NCBI GenBank assembly: GCA_015488975.1 | Contig: WFMT01000251.1 | Span: 1-8,549 of the forward strand | DNA length: 8,549 bases | Direction: 5' to 3' | Source of the DNA: Campylobacteraceae bacterium | GTDB taxonomy: Bacteria > Campylobacterota > Campylobacteria > Campylobacterales > JALSKU01 | Part shown: piece by piece, positions 7,241 to 8,549 of the stretch | How the letters are laid out: every line of letters begins with the position of its first letter | How positions within the stretch are numbered: position 1 is the first letter of the stretch | Notes under the pieces: model-generated | The model's input: the letters and a program-made list of their open reading frames with translations, nothing else | Told to the model about the DNA's origin: nothing | The model's database searches: none | Position numbers and translations under genes: made by a program

Positions 7241-7279
7241 TCCGTTAAGAAAACGACAACTGCTTGTCGTTTTTAGGAT
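7239..7279. repeat. 41-bp direct repeat, copy 1 (hairpin repeat)
   Basis: This is the first of two identical 41-base copies, 138 bases apart start to start. It begins within the mnmE TAA stop codon. The copy is nearly palindromic: ATCC near one edge mirrors GGAT at the other, and the centre is a 10-bp inverted repeat with a CTGC loop. It belongs to the larger element at 7239-7417. Confidence 0.95.
7250..7274 (+). terminator. Terminator-like hairpin after mnmE (also symmetrical on the - strand)
   Basis: The stem AAAACGACAA (7250-7259) pairs with TTGTCGTTTT (7264-7273) around a CTGC loop. Five T residues (7270-7274) close the + strand side, and an A run before the stem gives the same shape on the opposite strand. 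It starts ten bases after the mnmE stop codon, the expected place for the end of the rpmH-mnmE operon. The G+C content of the stem is modest. Confidence 0.6.
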
Positions 7280-7284
7280 TTTTC

Positions 7285-7320
7285 GAGTTTTTTCATGTGC
7301 AAACTTGCACGAAAAAAGTC
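7285..7320. repeat. Long imperfect hairpin in the core of the repeat element
   Basis: GAGTTTTTTC (7285-7294) pairs with GAAAAAAGTC (7311-7320) with one G-G mismatch, and GTGCAA (7297-7302) faces TTGCAC (7305-7310) further in. A two-base AT bulge separates the stems on the 5' side. The tip is tight, so the last pair or two would open. Unlike a terminator, the A run and T run are inside the stem. Confidence 0.7.
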
Positions 7321-7355
7321 CGGGTACCTTGATAGAGAGCGAAGCGAACGGGTTA

Positions 7356-7370
7356 ATTTGCGAAGCAAAT
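7356..7370. repeat. ATTTGC-GAA-GCAAAT hairpin
   Basis: A perfect 6-bp inverted repeat encloses a GAA triloop. Its centre is GCGAAGC, a heptamer known as a DNA sequence that folds into an unusually stable mini-hairpin. A second GCGAAGC lies at 7339-7345. Confidence 0.75.
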
Positions 7371-7376
7371 CCAATC

Positions 7377-7417
7377 AATCCGTTAAGAAAACGACAACTG
7401 CTTGTCGTTTTTAGGAT
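7377..7417. repeat. 41-bp direct repeat, copy 2 (hairpin repeat)
   Basis: This is an exact second copy of the repeat at 7239-7279, in the same orientation. Its hairpin spans 7388-7411 and is followed by a T run. The right edge runs into a perfect 10-bp palindrome, GGATATATCC (7414-7423). It may stop transcription arriving from the left before the purL promoter. Confidence 0.95.
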
Positions 7418-7450
7418 ATATCCCATAAGGCCTATAAGCCAATAATTAGC

Positions 7451-7466
7451 ACTTTTTTTATATAAT
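7451..7466 (+). promoter_or_regulatory. Candidate promoter of purL
   Basis: TATAAT (7461-7466) follows directly after a T-rich run (7453-7459). No -35 hexamer is recognisable at the normal distance. A T-rich block before a good -10 is the usual promoter form in Campylobacter and relatives. Transcription would start near 7473 and leave a leader of about 70 bases. Confidence 0.45.
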
Positions 7467-7473
7467 TATCGAA

Positions 7474-7519
7474 AGACTTGCTGCGATATAAGGATATATT
7501 CTTATATTACAATAAGTCT
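7474..7519 (+). other. Foldable leader upstream of purL
   Basis: Two nested stems can form. The outer one pairs AGACTT (7474-7479) with AAGTCT (7514-7519), and the inner 7-bp one pairs ATATAAG (7486-7492) with CTTATAT (7501-7507) around an 8-base loop. The structure would lie at the 5' end of the mRNA expected from the TATAAT at 7461. It does not match the purine, ZTP or other riboswitch consensus I know. It is AT-rich, so chance pairing is possible. Confidence 0.35.
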
Positions 7520-7543
7520 AATATAAAATATTTAGGATTAAAG

Positions 7544-8549
7544 ATGGGCAACCTTGATGAGATACTTAAAAAACATAAATTAACAAATGATGAATATAAT
7601 AATATTTTAAAGATATTAAACCGTGAGCCAAATATGCTTGAGCTTCAAATATTTTCTTCTATGTGGAGCGAGCATTGCTCTTATAAATCAAGCAAAAAGT
7701 ATCTTAACGGTTTTCCTACAAAAGCTCCATGGGTTATACAAGGTCCTGGTGAAAATGCAGGTGTTATAGATATCGGGCAAGGGATGGCAGCAGTTTTCAA
7801 GATGGAAAGTCACAACCATCCTAGTTTTATAGAGCCATATCAAGGTGCAGCCACTGGAGTTGGCGGGATATTAAGAGATGTTTTTACTATGGGGGCTAGA
7901 CCAGTCGCTAACCTTAATTCCCTTAGATTTGGCAATATAAAAAGAGATGATAAGATAGGTAAATATCAAAGATATTTAGTTCGAGGTGTAGTAGCGGGTA
8001 TCGGAGATTATGGCAATTGTATGGGTGTTCCTACTATTGGTGGTGAAACTTCTTTTGATGATTGCTATAATGGAAATATTTTAGTAAATGCTTTCACTCT
8101 TGGAGTTTGCAAAAGCGATGAGATATTTTATGGTCTTGCCGAGGGTGTTGGCAATCCTGTTATTTATGTTGGCAGTAAAACAGGCAGAGATGGCCTTGGT
8201 GGAGCAGTAATGGCTAGTGACAGTTTTACAGAAGAAAATAATGAGTTAAGACCCACTGTACAGGTTGGAGACCCTTTTACTGAAAAATTATTGTTGGAGT
8301 CTTGTCTGGAACTTTTTAAAGAGGATTATATTATAGGTATTCAAGATATGGGGGCTGCTGGACTTACTAGCAGCAGTTTTGAAATGGCTGGCCGAAGCGG
8401 AAGTGGTATGGTAATGTACCTTGATAAAGTTCCTGCCCGTGAAGAGGGAATGCAACCTTTTGAATTTATGTTAAGTGAATCTCAAGAAAGAATGCTGATT
8501 TGTGCCAAGAAAGGGTATGAAAAAAAAGTTTTAGAAATTTTTAAAAGCT
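7544..8549 (+). CDS. purL: Phosphoribosylformylglycinamidine synthase subunit PurL, 5' part (runs off the window)
   Basis: PurL is the glutamine-amide-accepting synthetase subunit that converts FGAR to FGAM with ATP in de novo purine synthesis, together with PurQ and PurS. The 335 visible residues belong to the small PurL type of about 700-740 residues, not the large fused enzyme of Escherichia coli, because [11 protein letters not shown] (40-50) appears near the N-terminus. Further hallmarks are the nucleotide-site ESHNHPS (88-94), [20 protein letters not shown] (101-120), PTIGGETSF and [16 protein letters not shown] (267-282). ATG at 7544 is preceded by AGGA (7534-7537) with six bases between. 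The gene lies after the repeat element and appears to be transcribed from its own promoter. The frame stays open to the end of the window, so the stop codon and any partner genes are not seen. Confidence 0.97.
   Translation, partial: MGNLDEILKKHKLTNDEYNNILKILNREPNMLELQIFSSMWSEHCSYKSSKKYLNGFPTKAPWVIQGPGENAGVIDIGQGMAAVFKMESHNHPSFIEPYQGAATGVGGILRDVFTMGARPVANLNSLRFGNIKRDDKIGKYQRYLVRGVVAGIGDYGNCMGVPTIGGETSFDDCYNGNILVNAFTLGVCKSDEIFYGLAEGVGNPVIYVGSKTGRDGLGGAVMASDSFTEENNELRPTVQVGDPFTEKLLLESCLELFKEDYIIGIQDMGAAGLTSSSFEMAGRSGSGMVMYLDKVPAREEGMQPFEFMLSESQERMLICAKKGYEKKVLEIFKS

Larger units (their letters stand above)
7239..7417. mobile_element. Possible miniature repeat element (two direct repeats around a structured core)
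   Basis: This 179-bp non-coding block fills most of the mnmE-purL gap. It is made of 41-bp direct repeats at both ends and a 97-bp core. The core holds a long hairpin (7285-7320), two GCGAAGC motifs and a further 6-bp stem (7356-7370). A hand count gives about 40% G+C, clearly above the surrounding AT-rich DNA. Because each end repeat is itself palindromic, the ends also act as inverted repeats, as in MITE- or REP-like elements. No transposase is present in the window and no target-site duplication is evident, so mobility is inference. It could also be a plain tandem duplication of a terminator. Confidence 0.45.

Noticed and set aside
7239..7417. Possible small CRISPR array
   Set aside because: There are only two repeats, separated by a 97-base interval that is itself hairpin-rich and too long for a spacer, and no cas genes are nearby.
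7202..7426. Minus-strand frame of 74 codons that reads a peptide with KTTSSCRFLNG twice
   Set aside because: It is produced by the two 41-bp repeats, whose 138-base spacing happens to be a multiple of three, and it overlaps the mnmE end. It has no good ribosome binding site and looks like translated hairpin DNA, not a protein.
7461..7543. Purine or ZTP riboswitch before purL
   Set aside because: The conserved loop and junction bases of those classes are absent; only simple nested stems are seen.

Overview
The window is AT-rich DNA with a compact bacterial housekeeping layout. Protein features and gene order (rpmH, rnpA, yidD, yidC, jag, mnmE in one tight run) suggest a member of the Campylobacterota (Epsilonproteobacteria). 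That placement rests on remembered gene order and protein style, not on a search; the genus cannot be fixed from the sequence alone. All supported genes lie on the + strand.

Layout. Positions 1-710 hold the 3' end of a DUF190 gene followed by the fluoride channel gene crcB/fluC, closed by a hairpin across the crcB stop codon. Positions 754-2702 hold htpG (bacterial Hsp90) as a stand-alone unit, with a near-consensus extended -10 promoter, a strong ribosome binding site and an 11-bp terminator hairpin. Positions 2772-7240 hold six adjoining genes. Two make translation or RNA-processing parts (ribosomal protein L34 and the RNase P protein), two serve membrane protein insertion (YidD and YidC), one encodes a KH-domain RNA-binding protein (Jag/KhpB) and one a tRNA-modification GTPase (MnmE). 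Several of these genes overlap or are separated by only a few bases, so translational coupling is likely. Positions 7239-7417 hold a structured repeat element. From 7544 to the window end is the 5' part of purL (purine synthesis), preceded by a possible promoter and a foldable leader.

What stands out. No undescribed multi-gene system is visible. Two points deserve most attention. First, rnpA has no ATG, GTG, TTG or CTG in frame upstream of the segment encoding its conserved N-terminal helix, so it probably starts at ATT or ATA. An AAGGG motif lies nine bases before an ATT inside the end of rpmH. Second, a 179-bp element richer in G+C than its surroundings sits between mnmE and purL. It has two perfect 41-bp direct repeats, each with a 10-bp hairpin, flanking a third long hairpin and two GCGAAGC mini-hairpin motifs. 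It looks like a repeat family or miniature mobile element that also acts as the operon terminator. Smaller oddities are an atypical R3H region in Jag, an RNF variant of the RNR motif in RnpA, and a nested stem in the purL leader.
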